Shown: positions 43,998 through 52,717, counted from the stretch's first letter. The stretch: 64,000 nt of DNA from PGZG01 sp046292765 (GCA_046292765.1 JBKBQA010000004.1:1-64000), one strand, 5' to 3'. The notes: generated by a model not told the origin, from the sequence alone. Numbers and translations are program-made.

Positions 43998-44139
43998 TCC
44001 GTCTCTCGCAAGGTGGACGCTCCGCTTGGTTGCGGATGGCGGTCATGTAAACTGCGGGAGTCTAGCAGATTGGCTGCGGCAGGCAGTATCACCCGGCCAC
44101 CTGAAATCCCGGCGAATTCCGGCCCCGGCAGGAGAAAAC

Positions 44140-44898
44140 ATGATCAGACGCGATGCCATGTTGGCAGCACTGGATGCGGAGCTGCAGACCAGTCGTTTCA
44201 AGGACTATTGTCCCAATGGCCTGCAGGTAGAGGGTCGTGAGCAGATTCGGCGGGTGGTGACCGGTGTCACCGCCTGCCAGGCCCTGCTCGATGCGGCGCT
44301 GGTGGAGGAGGCGGATGCCGTGCTGGTGCATCACGGCTATTTCTGGCGTGGTGAGGATGAGCGTGTGCGGGGTATGAAGCGGCAACGGCTGCAGACCCTG
44401 CTGCGCCATGATCTGAACCTGTTCGCCTATCATCTGCCGCTGGATGTGCATCCGCGCCTGGGCAATAACGCCCAGCTGGCCGAGCGTCTGCAATTGCGGG
44501 TGGCTGGCGGGCTGGAGCCGGATAACCCGCTGTCGGTGGGGTTGCACGGTGGGCTGCCCGAGGTGATGACTGCCGCCGAGCTGGCCGCCTACATTGAGGA
44601 CCGCCTCGGTCGCGAGGTGATGCATATCGGCGACCCGGAAGACGAGATCGAGACACTTGCCTGGTGTACCGGCGCGGCCCAGAACTACATCGAGCGGGCC
44701 GAGGCGCTGGGGGTGGATGCCTACCTGAGCGGCGAGATTTCCGAGCAGACGGTGCATTTTGCCCGCGAAACGGGGATGCACTATTTCGCCTGTGGCCACC
44801 ATGCCACCGAGCGCTACGGGGTCCAGGCGGTGGGTGACTGGCTGGCGCGCCAGTTCGGCATCGAGCATGTCTTTATCGACATCGACAACCCGGTTTGA
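44140..44898 (+). CDS. Nif3-like dinuclear metal centre protein
   Basis: Protein of 252 residues of the NIF3/YbgI family (GTP cyclohydrolase 1 type 2 homologue), which forms a hexameric ring with two metals per subunit. Metal-site motifs include VLVHHGYFW and FACGHHATERYG near the C-terminus. AGGAG precedes the ATG at 44140. Biological role is unsettled. Divergent from the AlgW-type protease gene. Confidence 0.92.
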   Translation: MIRRDAMLAALDAELQTSRFKDYCPNGLQVEGREQIRRVVTGVTACQALLDAALVEEADAVLVHHGYFWRGEDERVRGMKRQRLQTLLRHDLNLFAYHLPLDVHPRLGNNAQLAERLQLRVAGGLEPDNPLSVGLHGGLPEVMTAAELAAYIEDRLGREVMHIGDPEDEIETLAWCTGAAQNYIERAEALGVDAYLSGEISEQTVHFARETGMHYFACGHHATERYGVQAVGDWLARQFGIEHVFIDIDNPV

Positions 44899-44926
44899 CC
44901 GGGGTGGGCGATATAACCTCAAAACC

Positions 44927-44942
44927 AATGGTTATAACCATT
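44927..44942. promoter_or_regulatory. 16-base perfect palindrome upstream of sat
   Basis: AATGGTTATAACCATT reads identically on both strands. It lies about 50 bases upstream of a TATACT -10 candidate (44980-44985) that has a poor -35, as expected for an activator-dependent promoter. A LysR-type or other dimeric regulator of sulfur genes could bind here; the protein is not identified. Confidence 0.5.
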
Positions 44943-45036
44943 CTGGTCCCGGTGGTGGAGCCCGGGGCCATCCGGCCGCTATACTCCGCGCCTGCTCTGG
45001 CCCGGCCCTTTTCCTCACACTGAATCAGGAGTCCTC

Positions 45037-46251
45037 ATGTCCCAACTGGTGAAACCGCATGGCAGCGATACGCTCAAGACGTTGTTGCTGGAAGGCGAGG
45101 CGCTGACCAAGGCGCTGGCTGCTGCCGCTACTCTGCCCCAGGTGCGTATTTCGTCCCGCGAGCGTGGCGACCTGATCATGCTCGGTATTGGCGGTTTCAC
45201 CCCGCTGGACGGTTTTATGGGCAAGGCTGACTGGCAGGGCGTGTGCGACAGCATGACCATGACCAACGGTCTGTTCTGGCCGATCCCGATCACCCTGTCC
45301 ACCGACAAGGCCACTGCTGATTCCATCAAGCAAGGTCAGGAAGTGGCGCTGGTGGACGAAGATGGCGAGATCATGGGTTCCATGACCGTCACCGAGAAAT
45401 ACACTATCGACAAGGCCCACGAGTGCCAGACCGTGTTCAAGACCACCGACGCGGCCCATCCGGGCGTGAAGATGGTGATGGAGCAGGGCGAGATCAATCT
45501 GGCCGGTCCGGTCAAGGTCTTCAGTCAGGGCGAATTCCCGACCAAATACGCCGACACCTACATGACCCCGGCCCAGACCCGCGCCATGTTTGACGCCAAA
45601 GGCTGGAAGACCGTAGCCGCCTTCCAGACCCGTAACCCGATGCACCGCTCCCACGAGCATCTGGCCAAGATCGCCATCGAAATCTGCGACGGCGTCATGG
45701 TGCATTCGTTGCTCGGTCAGCTGAAGCCGGGCGATATCCCGGCGGATGTGCGTCAGGAAGCGATCTCCGTGCTGATCGATAACTATTTCGTCAAGAACAC
45801 CGTGGTCCAGTCCGGCTACCCGCTGGACATGCGCTACGCCGGTCCGCGTGAGGCGCTGCTGCATGCGCTGTTCCGCCAGAATTATGGCTGTTCGCATCTG
45901 ATCGTTGGCCGTGACCACGCGGGTGTGGGTGACTATTACGGTCCGTTCGATGCGCACCATATTTTCGATCAGATCAAGTCGGACGCCCTGATTACCCAGC
46001 CGCTGAAAATCGACTGGACCTTCTGGTGCAACAAGTGCGGCACCATGGCGTCCATGCGTACCTGCCCGCACGAAGCGGCAGATCGGGTGCTGGTATCTGG
46101 CACCAAGCTGCGCAAGGCACTGAGCGAAGGCGAGGAAGTGCAGGAAGGCTTCAGCCGTCCGGAAGTGCTGGAGGTGTTGCGTCGCTACTATGCGTCGCTG
46201 CAGGAGCACGAGAAGGTCAAGGTGGAGCTGACGGGCCACTCGGCGCGCTGA
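45037..46251 (+). CDS. sat: Sulfate adenylyltransferase (ATP sulfurylase, homomeric Sat)
   Basis: Activates sulfate to APS from ATP. The 404-residue protein has an N-terminal PUA-like domain and the catalytic domain with QTRNPMHRSHE (His203 and His206) and GRDHAGVGDYYG. A CNKCG...MRTCPH cysteine cluster (~330-345) may bind zinc. This is the single-subunit type, not the CysD/CysN heterodimer usual in E. coli and Pseudomonas. It stands alone with its own promoter region and a strong terminator; no APS kinase or reductase gene is adjacent. Confidence 0.95.
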   Translation: MSQLVKPHGSDTLKTLLLEGEALTKALAAAATLPQVRISSRERGDLIMLGIGGFTPLDGFMGKADWQGVCDSMTMTNGLFWPIPITLSTDKATADSIKQGQEVALVDEDGEIMGSMTVTEKYTIDKAHECQTVFKTTDAAHPGVKMVMEQGEINLAGPVKVFSQGEFPTKYADTYMTPAQTRAMFDAKGWKTVAAFQTRNPMHRSHEHLAKIAIEICDGVMVHSLLGQLKPGDIPADVRQEAISVLIDNYFVKNTVVQSGYPLDMRYAGPREALLHALFRQNYGCSHLIVGRDHAGVGDYYGPFDAHHIFDQIKSDALITQPLKIDWTFWCNKCGTMASMRTCPHEAADRVLVSGTKLRKALSEGEEVQEGFSRPEVLEVLRRYYASLQEHEKVKVELTGHSAR

Positions 46252-46266
46252 TGGCCGCTGTTGGCC

Positions 46267-46312
46267 ACCGCCATAAAAAAACCCGCTGCGAAGCGGGTTT
46301 TTTTATGGCGGT
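46267..46312. terminator. Bidirectional terminator between sat and zapG
   Basis: A perfect 21-bp stem (46267-46287 with 46292-46312) closes on a GCGA tetraloop. Its stem contains seven A-T pairs outside the CCCGCT/AGCGGG core, giving a T tract on either strand. It sits between the convergent sat and zapG genes and can serve both. Confidence 0.92.
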
Positions 46313-46322
46313 GAAACGCGGA

Positions 46323-46883
46323 TCAGACCTTGCGCGAGACTTCCGTTTGCTGGTCGTCGTCATCGTACTGGGTACGCTCCGGCGGGCAGCCCTGGGCATC
46401 GCAGCCGTCGGCATAATCGCGCGGCGGGTTGAGCATGTCGTCGGCCACGGTGGTGGCGTGCGGGTCGAAGGTCTCCTCGCGGCGGAAGCCGTAGTCTTCC
46501 GACAGGGTGCCCTTGTGGCTCGGCGCGTAGTCCAGCGGCGGGCTGACTTCCTCGCCGATCTGGTCGTCGCTGTCCGGCAGCAGGTCGAAGGTTTTCGCCA
46601 GTGCCAGCCGGCGGGCCTGCTCGGAACACAGCTGGCGCGCACCCTCAGCGAGCTGCTCATGCACGGCTCGATAGGCATGGTTCAGGTTATTAACCAGATC
46701 GGCGGTGCGCAGGAAGTGGTTGTCGACCTCCTCGCGGTAGCGTGTCAGCGCGGTACGCGCGTCATCGCGCTCCTTCTCCAGTGCTGCCCAGTTGCGCCGG
46801 TACGGCAGAAACAGCCAGGCCAAACCGGCACCGGCAATGAGGCCGGCCAGCAATATCAACAGCGTGGTGGAAAGACTGCCCAT
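46323..46883 (-). CDS. zapG: ZapG/YhcB family cell-division membrane protein (DUF1043)
   Basis: Protein of 186 residues: one N-terminal transmembrane helix (~6-27), a coiled coil (~35-95, AALEKERDDARTALTRYREE), and an acidic disordered C-terminus longer than in E. coli YhcB. YhcB/ZapG links division and envelope synthesis. GGGAG lies upstream of the ATG at 46883. It is divergent from the hydrolase gene and close to zapE, as in related genomes. Confidence 0.9.
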   Translation of the reverse strand: MGSLSTTLLILLAGLIAGAGLAWLFLPYRRNWAALEKERDDARTALTRYREEVDNHFLRTADLVNNLNHAYRAVHEQLAEGARQLCSEQARRLALAKTFDLLPDSDDQIGEEVSPPLDYAPSHKGTLSEDYGFRREETFDPHATTVADDMLNPPRDYADGCDAQGCPPERTQYDDDDQQTEVSRKV

Positions 46884-47021
46884 CGGTATCTCCCTGTTGC
46901 GAGGGCCTATTGCAGCACAGCGACCACGAAAGCGCCAAGCATGTGACGGACGCAATTGTTAGAATTCCCGACAGAGCGTGAGCCGCCGCTCAAAGCGGCA
47001 CGGCAGCAGACGAGGTGAAAG

Positions 47022-47657
47022 ATGGCAGCATCCCGGGAAGCGCTGGCCCTGACAGGCCCGGCCGGTGGCATCGAGGCGGTGATGGAGTGGCAGGCTGAAG
47101 CGCCGCTGTTCGTGGCGGTGGTCTGCCATCCGCACCCGCTGTTCGGCGGCAGCATGGACAACAAGGTGGTTACCAGCCTGTGTCGGGCTGTGCGTGACGC
47201 CGACGGCGTGGCGCTGCGTTTCAACTTCCGCGGTGTGGGCCGTAGTCAGGGTGCCCACGGTGCTGGCTTCACCGAAACCGAGGATCTGCTCGCCGTGGTC
47301 AGCTGGCTACGCCAGCGCTGGCCTGGCCTGCCGCTCTGGCTGGCCGGCTTCTCGTTCGGCTCGTGGGTGGCCCTGCGCGGTGCGGCGGCACTGGCCCACA
47401 GCGATGCACCGGCCCGGCACCTGCTATTGGTGGCACCGCCGGTTCACCACAATGACTTCGACACTGTTGAGCACAGTGGCTGCCCAGTGACCGTGGTGGT
47501 GGGTGAGGATGACGAGGTGGTGCCGGTGGCAGAGATGCTGGCCTGGGCCGGATCCTCACCACTCGGGGCAGATCTGGTCCGCTTTCCGGCCACCGGGCAC
47601 TTCTTCCATGGACGCCTGCCGGATCTCGCCGAGGTGGCGCGGCAGACCTTCCCCTGA
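47022..47657 (+). CDS. Alpha/beta hydrolase
   Basis: Protein of 211 residues with the compact alpha/beta-hydrolase fold. It has CHPHPLFGGSMDNKV near the N-terminus, RFNFRGVGRSQG, the nucleophile elbow GFSFGSW, an acid in VVVGEDDEVVP, and His in ATGHFFHG, a complete Ser-Asp-His set. Substrate unknown; it is close to the dienelactone-hydrolase-like esterases often beside zapE in pseudomonads. Confidence 0.88.
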   Translation: MAASREALALTGPAGGIEAVMEWQAEAPLFVAVVCHPHPLFGGSMDNKVVTSLCRAVRDADGVALRFNFRGVGRSQGAHGAGFTETEDLLAVVSWLRQRWPGLPLWLAGFSFGSWVALRGAAALAHSDAPARHLLLVAPPVHHNDFDTVEHSGCPVTVVVGEDDEVVPVAEMLAWAGSSPLGADLVRFPATGHFFHGRLPDLAEVARQTFP

Positions 47658-47697
47658 GGCGGTCACGGCGCTACATTGCCCGCCTCGCGGAGACAGC

Positions 47698-48783
47698 ATG
47701 ACCCCATTCAACCAGTATCAGCGCGACCTTGCGCGCCCGGACTTTCACCACGACGTCGCTCAGGCGCGGGCGGTGGATGCCCTGCAGGAACTCTATGAGC
47801 GCCTGCTGGCGGACAGCGAGCGCCGCCGGGGGCTGCTGGGCAAGCTGCGCCGGCCACAATCGCAAACCGGGCTGTATATGTGGGGCGGCGTTGGTCGCGG
47901 CAAGACCTACCTGATGGATGTGTTCTTCGAGTCGCTGCCGTTCGCCGACAAGGAGCGCATGCATTTCCATCGTTTCATGCAGCATATTCACCGCGAGATG
48001 CGTGCCCGTCAGGGTGAGAAAAACCCGCTCGACGGTATCGCCCGCGACTTTGCCCGGCGCGCCCGGGTGCTGTGTTTTGACGAGTTCTTCGTCACCGATA
48101 TCACTGATGCCATGATCCTCGCCACCCTGCTTGGCACCCTGTTTGAAGAGGGTGTGACACTGGTGGCAACCTCAAACATTGTTCCCGACGAGCTCTACCG
48201 CGACGGCCTGCAACGGGCGCGCTTTGTGCCCGCCATTGCGCTGTTGAAGCAGCACACCCGGGTGCTGAACGTGGACGGCGGCACCGATTACCGGCTGCGC
48301 CTGCTGGAACAGGCTGAGCTGTACCACTGTCCGCTCGGGCCGACGTCCGATGCGTTTCTGACCGAGCGTTTCGCCACGCTGGAAACGGAGCATGGCGATC
48401 ACCGGGAGAATGTCGACATCCAGATCGAGGGCCGGTTTATCCATGCTCGCAAGATTACCGATGATGTGGCCTGGTTCGAGTTTCGAGGGCTCTGCGATGG
48501 CCCGCGCAGCCAGAACGACTACATCGAGCTCGCCCGCGAGTACCACACCGTGCTGCTGGCGAATGTCGAGCGCATGGGGGTGGCCACCGATGATCTTGCC
48601 CGTCGCTTTATCAATCTGGTGGATGAGTTCTACGACCGCGGCGTCAAATTGATCCTCACCGCCGAAGTGCCCATCGAGGACATCTACGCCGGCGGCCGGC
48701 TCGAATTCGAATTCGCTCGCACTCGCAGTCGGTTGCTGGAAATGCAGTCGCGTGAATATCTGGCGCGGCCACATCGGGCTTAA
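47698..48783 (+). CDS. zapE: Cell division protein ZapE (AFG1-like ATPase)
   Basis: Protein of 361 residues, an AAA-like ATPase that associates with the Z ring under stress in E. coli. Walker A is GGVGRGKT at 63-70 and Walker B is VLCFDEFFV, followed by DAMILATLLGTLFEEGV. The ATG at 47698 gives the usual length. In E. coli and Pseudomonas rplM follows closely; here an accessory block intervenes. Confidence 0.94.
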   Translation: MTPFNQYQRDLARPDFHHDVAQARAVDALQELYERLLADSERRRGLLGKLRRPQSQTGLYMWGGVGRGKTYLMDVFFESLPFADKERMHFHRFMQHIHREMRARQGEKNPLDGIARDFARRARVLCFDEFFVTDITDAMILATLLGTLFEEGVTLVATSNIVPDELYRDGLQRARFVPAIALLKQHTRVLNVDGGTDYRLRLLEQAELYHCPLGPTSDAFLTERFATLETEHGDHRENVDIQIEGRFIHARKITDDVAWFEFRGLCDGPRSQNDYIELAREYHTVLLANVERMGVATDDLARRFINLVDEFYDRGVKLILTAEVPIEDIYAGGRLEFEFARTRSRLLEMQSREYLARPHRA

Positions 48784-48924
48784 GGTGTTGGTCACTCGCT
48801 GATCATTCCGGTCATTGCACCTGGTAGACGCTTTTGCGTAAAACGTCTGCCCCGGGCGGTGTTTCACTCTGTCATCATCTCGCACCGCCACAATCCCCCT
48901 GATACCCAGCACCCGGAGATGGCC

Positions 48925-50070
48925 ATGATCCCCCGTACCCTGTTCAACAGCGACCACGACACCTTCCGTGCCACCGTGCGCAAGTTCCTCGAAAACGAGG
49001 CCACGCCGTTCCACGAGGAGTGGGAACACAGCGGGCAGGTGCCGAAGGCCCTGTGGTTGAAAGCGGGTGAGCAGGGCTTCCTGTGTCCGATGGTGGCCGA
49101 GCAATACGGCGGCCTCGGCACCGATTTCCTCTACAGCGTGGTGATCAGCGAGGAAGTCTCCCGCGCCGGCCTCACCGGCATCGGCTGGGGTCTGCACACC
49201 GAGATCGTGGCGCCCTACATCGAGCACTACGGTAGCGAGGAGCAAAAGCAGAATTACCTGCCGAAGATGGTGTCTGGTGACGTGATCGGCGCCATCGCCA
49301 TGTCGGAACCGGCTGCCGGTTCCGACCTGCAGGGCATCAAGACCACCGCAGTGAAGGATGGCGATCATTACGTTCTGAACGGCTCCAAGACCTTCATCAC
49401 CAACGGCCAGAATGCTGATCTGGTGATCGTGGTTGCGAAGACCGACCCGACCAAGGGCGCAAAGGGCATCAGTCTGTTCCTGCTTGAGGCCGGCACCCCG
49501 GGCTTTCAGAAGGGCAAGAACCTGAAAAAAGTGGGCATGAAGGCCCAGGACACCTCGGAGCTGTTCTTTCAGGATGTGCGCCTGCCGAAGGAAGCACTGC
49601 TCGGTCAGGAAGGCATGGGCTTTGTCTACCTGATGCAGGAGCTGCCGCAGGAGCGCCTCGGCATTGCGATTAATGGCTTGGCGATGGCGGAAAGCGCACT
49701 GGAGCACACCATTCGTTATGTGAAAGAACGCCGCGCCTTCGGCAAGGCGATTGCCGAGTTCCAGAATACCCAGTTCAAGCTTGCTGAGTTGCACACCGAA
49801 GTTCAGGTGGGTCGCGTCTATGTGGATCGCTGCCTTGAGCTGCACCTGCAGGGCAAGCTCGATGTGCCCACCGCGGCAGCGTCCAAGTACTACATCACCG
49901 ACCTGCAGTGCCGGGTGATCGACGAGTGCCTGCAGTTGCACGGCGGTTACGGTTATATGTGGGAATACCCGATTGCCCGCATGTTTGCTGATGCGCGCGT
50001 ACAGCGGATTTACGGCGGCACCAATGAGATCATGAAATCCATTATTGGCCGGGCGATTCTGGCGGATTGA
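48925..50070 (+). CDS. Acyl-CoA dehydrogenase (long-chain type)
   Basis: FAD flavoprotein of 381 residues that catalyses alpha,beta-dehydrogenation of acyl-CoA. The signature is AMSEPAAGSDLQGIKT; the C-terminal IYGGTNEIMK has Gly where medium-chain enzymes have the catalytic Glu; the base is instead in MQELPQERL, as in long-chain and isovaleryl types. I choose the second ATG (48925), six bases from GGAG; the first (48919) has no spacing. First gene of the accessory block after zapE. Confidence 0.92.
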   Translation: MIPRTLFNSDHDTFRATVRKFLENEATPFHEEWEHSGQVPKALWLKAGEQGFLCPMVAEQYGGLGTDFLYSVVISEEVSRAGLTGIGWGLHTEIVAPYIEHYGSEEQKQNYLPKMVSGDVIGAIAMSEPAAGSDLQGIKTTAVKDGDHYVLNGSKTFITNGQNADLVIVVAKTDPTKGAKGISLFLLEAGTPGFQKGKNLKKVGMKAQDTSELFFQDVRLPKEALLGQEGMGFVYLMQELPQERLGIAINGLAMAESALEHTIRYVKERRAFGKAIAEFQNTQFKLAELHTEVQVGRVYVDRCLELHLQGKLDVPTAAASKYYITDLQCRVIDECLQLHGGYGYMWEYPIARMFADARVQRIYGGTNEIMKSIIGRAILAD

Positions 50071-50087
50071 TTGCTACCCGATTGGCA

Positions 50088-50119
50088 GAAAGAGGGGCGC
50101 CGAAAGGCGCCCCTCTTTT
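50088..50119 (+). terminator. Terminator after acyl-CoA dehydrogenase
   Basis: GAGGGGCGCC and GGCGCCCCTC pair around a GAAA tetraloop, followed by a run of six T. It separates the plus-strand dehydrogenase from the convergent host-attachment-family gene and, with A tract on the other side, could serve both. Confidence 0.9.
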
Positions 50120-50144
50120 TTGTTGCCCCTGAAGAGCAGGAACA

Positions 50145-50573
50145 TCAATCAAACAGCTGCGCCCGAATGGTCTCGTTGTCTTGCTCGAGCAAATTTTTCT
50201 GCACCGTATGGGTCACCAGCTTGCCCAGCTGACCGTTCATTTTCTGTCGCAGTACACCGAGAAACGCCGGCGGTGCCACCAGCGCCAACCTGACAAACTT
50301 ACCGGCATGACGACCCTTCTCCAGGTGTTCGGCGATCTCCTTGGCAAATACTTCCTGCTCGTGATGATGGACATCCGGCGGTTCCATCCCGTGGCGCCCC
50401 TCTCCCTGGCTGTCAAAGGTGCGGCCGGGGCGATCCGAAATGAGTTCCTGGGCTTTCATACGACCTTCAGGGTGGGAGAGAGCGTCGACATCGGTGGGAG
50501 TTCGCACCCGCGACTGGGCGGAAAGAATGCGGGCGCGGCTGCTGTCGGCGACGACGATCCAGGTATGTTCCAT
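50145..50573 (-). CDS. Host attachment protein family
   Basis: Protein of 142 residues. The start TWIVVADSSRARIL matches the 'host attachment' family (Host_attach), with a HEQEVFAKEIAEHLEKG helix and VAPPAFLGVLRQKM in the second half. The fold resembles the eRF1 middle/archaeal release-factor type. The name derives from a plant-bacterium study; the biochemical role is unclear. The ATG at 50573 has AGGAGA just before it. Convergent with the dehydrogenase. Confidence 0.88.
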   Translation of the reverse strand: MEHTWIVVADSSRARILSAQSRVRTPTDVDALSHPEGRMKAQELISDRPGRTFDSQGEGRHGMEPPDVHHHEQEVFAKEIAEHLEKGRHAGKFVRLALVAPPAFLGVLRQKMNGQLGKLVTHTVQKNLLEQDNETIRAQLFD

Positions 50574-50714
50574 GGAGATCTCCTTGCAGTAAAAGAAACC
50601 GTGATCCTTGCGTTGATCATGCGCCTGCTGGTGGCGCACAGTCATGATCCGGATCATGGTTGTGTGACCGGCGGTACCGGCTGTCGTTCCGGGCCATAAC
50701 GATTCACAGGGACT

Positions 50715-50746
50715 GGCGATATTTGCACTATGGTGCAAATATCGCC
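50715..50746. promoter_or_regulatory. Perfect 14-base inverted repeat upstream of the SDR operon
   Basis: GGCGATATTTGCAC and GTGCAAATATCGCC are exact inverted copies separated by TATG. It lies 48 bases upstream of the SDR start and ~140 bases upstream of the divergent host-attachment-family gene. There is no T tract, so an operator for a dimeric repressor or activator is more likely than a terminator. The half-site spacing (four) differs from NtrC sites (seven). Confidence 0.6.
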
Positions 50747-50793
50747 CATTCGTTGCCCCGGCGGGTCGGGGCGAGTCATACAGGAGAGGGCTC

Positions 50794-51588
50794 ATGGGCA
50801 AGCATGCGGCGCTGGTGACCGGCGCCTCCAGTGGTATCGGCGTCGACATTGCCAGAGAGCTGGCCGGGCGCGGTCTGAATGTGGTGCTGGTGGCGCGTCG
50901 CCGCGAGCGGCTGGAGACGCTGGCGGTGGAATTGCAGGGCATGGGCGTGAAGGCGTTGGCGCTCGATTGCGATCTCGCCGACCGCACCCAGCTCAATGGT
51001 CTGATGGACCGGGCCGGCCAGTGGCTTGATCAGGAAGGGCTGATCCTGACGGTGCTGGTCAACAATGCCGGCACCGGGGTATGGGACTGGTTTGAGAACC
51101 AGTCCCGGCAGACCAGCCAGCGTGATATCGATCTCAATGTCACTGCGCTCACCACTCTCTGCCACGACTTCGTTACGGTGGCCAGAACCCACGGCGCCCC
51201 GGCCCATATTCTCAACATCGCTTCGCTGGCAGCCATGCTGCCGACGCCGCGCTTTGCGGTGTACTCCGCCACCAAGGCCTATGTGCAGCGCTTCTCTGAA
51301 ATCCTTGATTACGAATTGCGTCAGACCAATGTCCGCGTCACGTGCTCTTGCCCCGGTGGCGTACTGACGGAGTTTATGGAACACGCCGGTCAAGAGCTCA
51401 AGGGCGATACCGGCATGATGAGTTCGGCGGATGTGGCGCGTCTTGCAGTAGACGCCATGCTGGCCGGGCAGGTGGTGCATGTGCCCGGGGTGCTGAACAA
51501 GTTCTCGACACTGGTGCGTTTCCTGCCGCGGGCGCTGAAAATCCGGCTGGTGGAAAAAAGCATGCTGGTGACGGTACAAGACAAATGA
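50794..51588 (+). CDS. Short-chain dehydrogenase/reductase
   Basis: Classical SDR of 264 residues. The cofactor motif is TGASSGIG (9-16), then NNAG (90-93) and the catalytic Ser144, Tyr157 and Lys161 (YSATK). Arg-rich sequence after beta-2 (VARRRERL) suggests NADP(H). The C-terminal VPGVLNKFSTLVRFLPR is typical of SDRs acting on lipids or other hydrophobic substrates. The stop overlaps the next small ORF by four bases. Confidence 0.92.
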   Translation: MGKHAALVTGASSGIGVDIARELAGRGLNVVLVARRRERLETLAVELQGMGVKALALDCDLADRTQLNGLMDRAGQWLDQEGLILTVLVNNAGTGVWDWFENQSRQTSQRDIDLNVTALTTLCHDFVTVARTHGAPAHILNIASLAAMLPTPRFAVYSATKAYVQRFSEILDYELRQTNVRVTCSCPGGVLTEFMEHAGQELKGDTGMMSSADVARLAVDAMLAGQVVHVPGVLNKFSTLVRFLPRALKIRLVEKSMLVTVQDK

Positions 51589-51746
51589 CACGGGCGGATC
51601 TGTTTGCTCCCGGTGACTGGCGCGGCGGTGCCACCTGGGCGGCCTCCGTGCTGGCCTTTCGCAGTCGGTCGTTGTTGTGGCCACTGCTGTTCCATGTTTA
51701 TGTCGGTTTTATCAACACCGGCTTTTGCTGGATACAACGGACATGA
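51585..51746 (+). CDS. 53-residue ORF coupled between SDR and epimerase
   Basis: The ORF reads MTRADLFAPGDWRGG near its start, then a moderately hydrophobic, aromatic stretch (~30-50, SLLWPLLFHVYVGF). ATGA overlaps join it to both the SDR gene upstream and the epimerase gene downstream, so three reading frames are chained without gaps. That arrangement, rather than homology, supports it as a gene. It could be a small membrane-associated subunit. I recognise no family. Confidence 0.6.
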   Translation: MTRADLFAPGDWRGGATWAASVLAFRSRSLLWPLLFHVYVGFINTGFCWIQRT

Positions 51747-52717
51747 CCATTCAGGCGGCGCTGGTCACCGGCGCTAATGGCTTTATCGGTGGCAATCTCT
51801 GTCGACATTTGCGCGCGGCCGGTGTGCCGGTGCGGTCGCTGGTGTTGCCCGATGAAGACGTGACAATGCTCGACGGCCTCGGTGTCGAGGTCGTCCGGGG
51901 CGATATCACCGCTACTCTGCCAGCGTCATTGTTCGACGGCATCAGCCATGTGTTTCATTTGGCCGCGATTGCCTTCGACTGGGGACCGTGGCAACGATTC
52001 TGGCGCGTCAATGCGCTGGGCACGCAGCAGCTGCTGAATGCAGCCGTAGCAGCGGGCGTGTCGCGCTTTATTCATATGAGTTCGCTGGCGGTGCATGCCT
52101 GCACTGGCCACCCGGATGGTGATGAAACCACGCCGGCGGACAGCATCATCAATCATTACGCGGTGACCAAACGGCTGGCGGAGCAGTGTGTGCTGGCGGC
52201 GAGGGGGCACATTCATGTCACCGTGATTCGTCCGGGGGTGGTGCGGTATGGACCTGGTGACCGACTGACGATTCCCGGCATGGTGAACGCGCTCAAGCGC
52301 GGGTTGTATGCGCATGTGGGCGGTGGCGAACAGAAGGTATGTCTGTCGCAGGTGGACAATCTGTGCGATGGCATACTGCTGGCGGCAACGCGGGCCAGTG
52401 CCAGTGGCGAGATCTACGTGTTGGCCGATGAGGTGGTGAGCTGGCGCCAGTTTGCTAATACGGTGGCCGATGTGTTCGGTGTGCGTCGGGCGCGGCGGTC
52501 TGTGTCGGTGTGGCTGGTGGCTGCGCTGGCGGTGGTGCTGGAGTCGTTGTACCGGTCGTTGCCGTTAAAAGGGGCGCCGGTGTTGACGCGCTATCGGGTC
52601 AGCCTGTTTCGCGGCGATCTGGTGTTTTCGTCGGCGAAGGCGCGGGAGGAGTTGGGCTGGGAGCCACGGGTGTCATTGCTGGAGGGATTACGGAGAGTCC
52701 GGGAGTCGTTGCCGTGA
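51743..52717 (+). CDS. NAD-dependent epimerase/dehydratase (extended SDR)
   Basis: Protein of 324 residues. The Rossmann motif is TGANGFIGG (9-17), with Ser113/Ser114 and the YAVTK pair (Tyr139, Lys143). FHLAAIAFDWGPW and RPGVVRYGPGD resemble extended SDRs acting on sterol, hopanoid or dihydroflavonol-type substrates rather than sugar nucleotides. A hydrophobic stretch at ~255-265 (WLVAALAVVLESL) recalls 3-beta-HSD-like enzymes. The start overlaps the 53-residue ORF. Confidence 0.88.
   Translation: MTIQAALVTGANGFIGGNLCRHLRAAGVPVRSLVLPDEDVTMLDGLGVEVVRGDITATLPASLFDGISHVFHLAAIAFDWGPWQRFWRVNALGTQQLLNAAVAAGVSRFIHMSSLAVHACTGHPDGDETTPADSIINHYAVTKRLAEQCVLAARGHIHVTVIRPGVVRYGPGDRLTIPGMVNALKRGLYAHVGGGEQKVCLSQVDNLCDGILLAATRASASGEIYVLADEVVSWRQFANTVADVFGVRRARRSVSVWLVAALAVVLESLYRSLPLKGAPVLTRYRVSLFRGDLVFSSAKAREELGWEPRVSLLEGLRRVRESLP

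Noticed and set aside
45025..46239. Open frame of 404 codons antisense to sat
   Set aside because: Mirror frame of sat; no ribosome site and no recognisable domain.
48172..49941. Open frame of 589 codons antisense to zapE and the acyl-CoA dehydrogenase
   Set aside because: Crosses two certain genes on the other strand and the translation is His/Gln-rich noise.
50715..50746. NtrC-binding site (TGCAC...GTGCA)
   Set aside because: The half-sites are four bases apart rather than the seven of the NtrC consensus, and no sigma-54 promoter follows.
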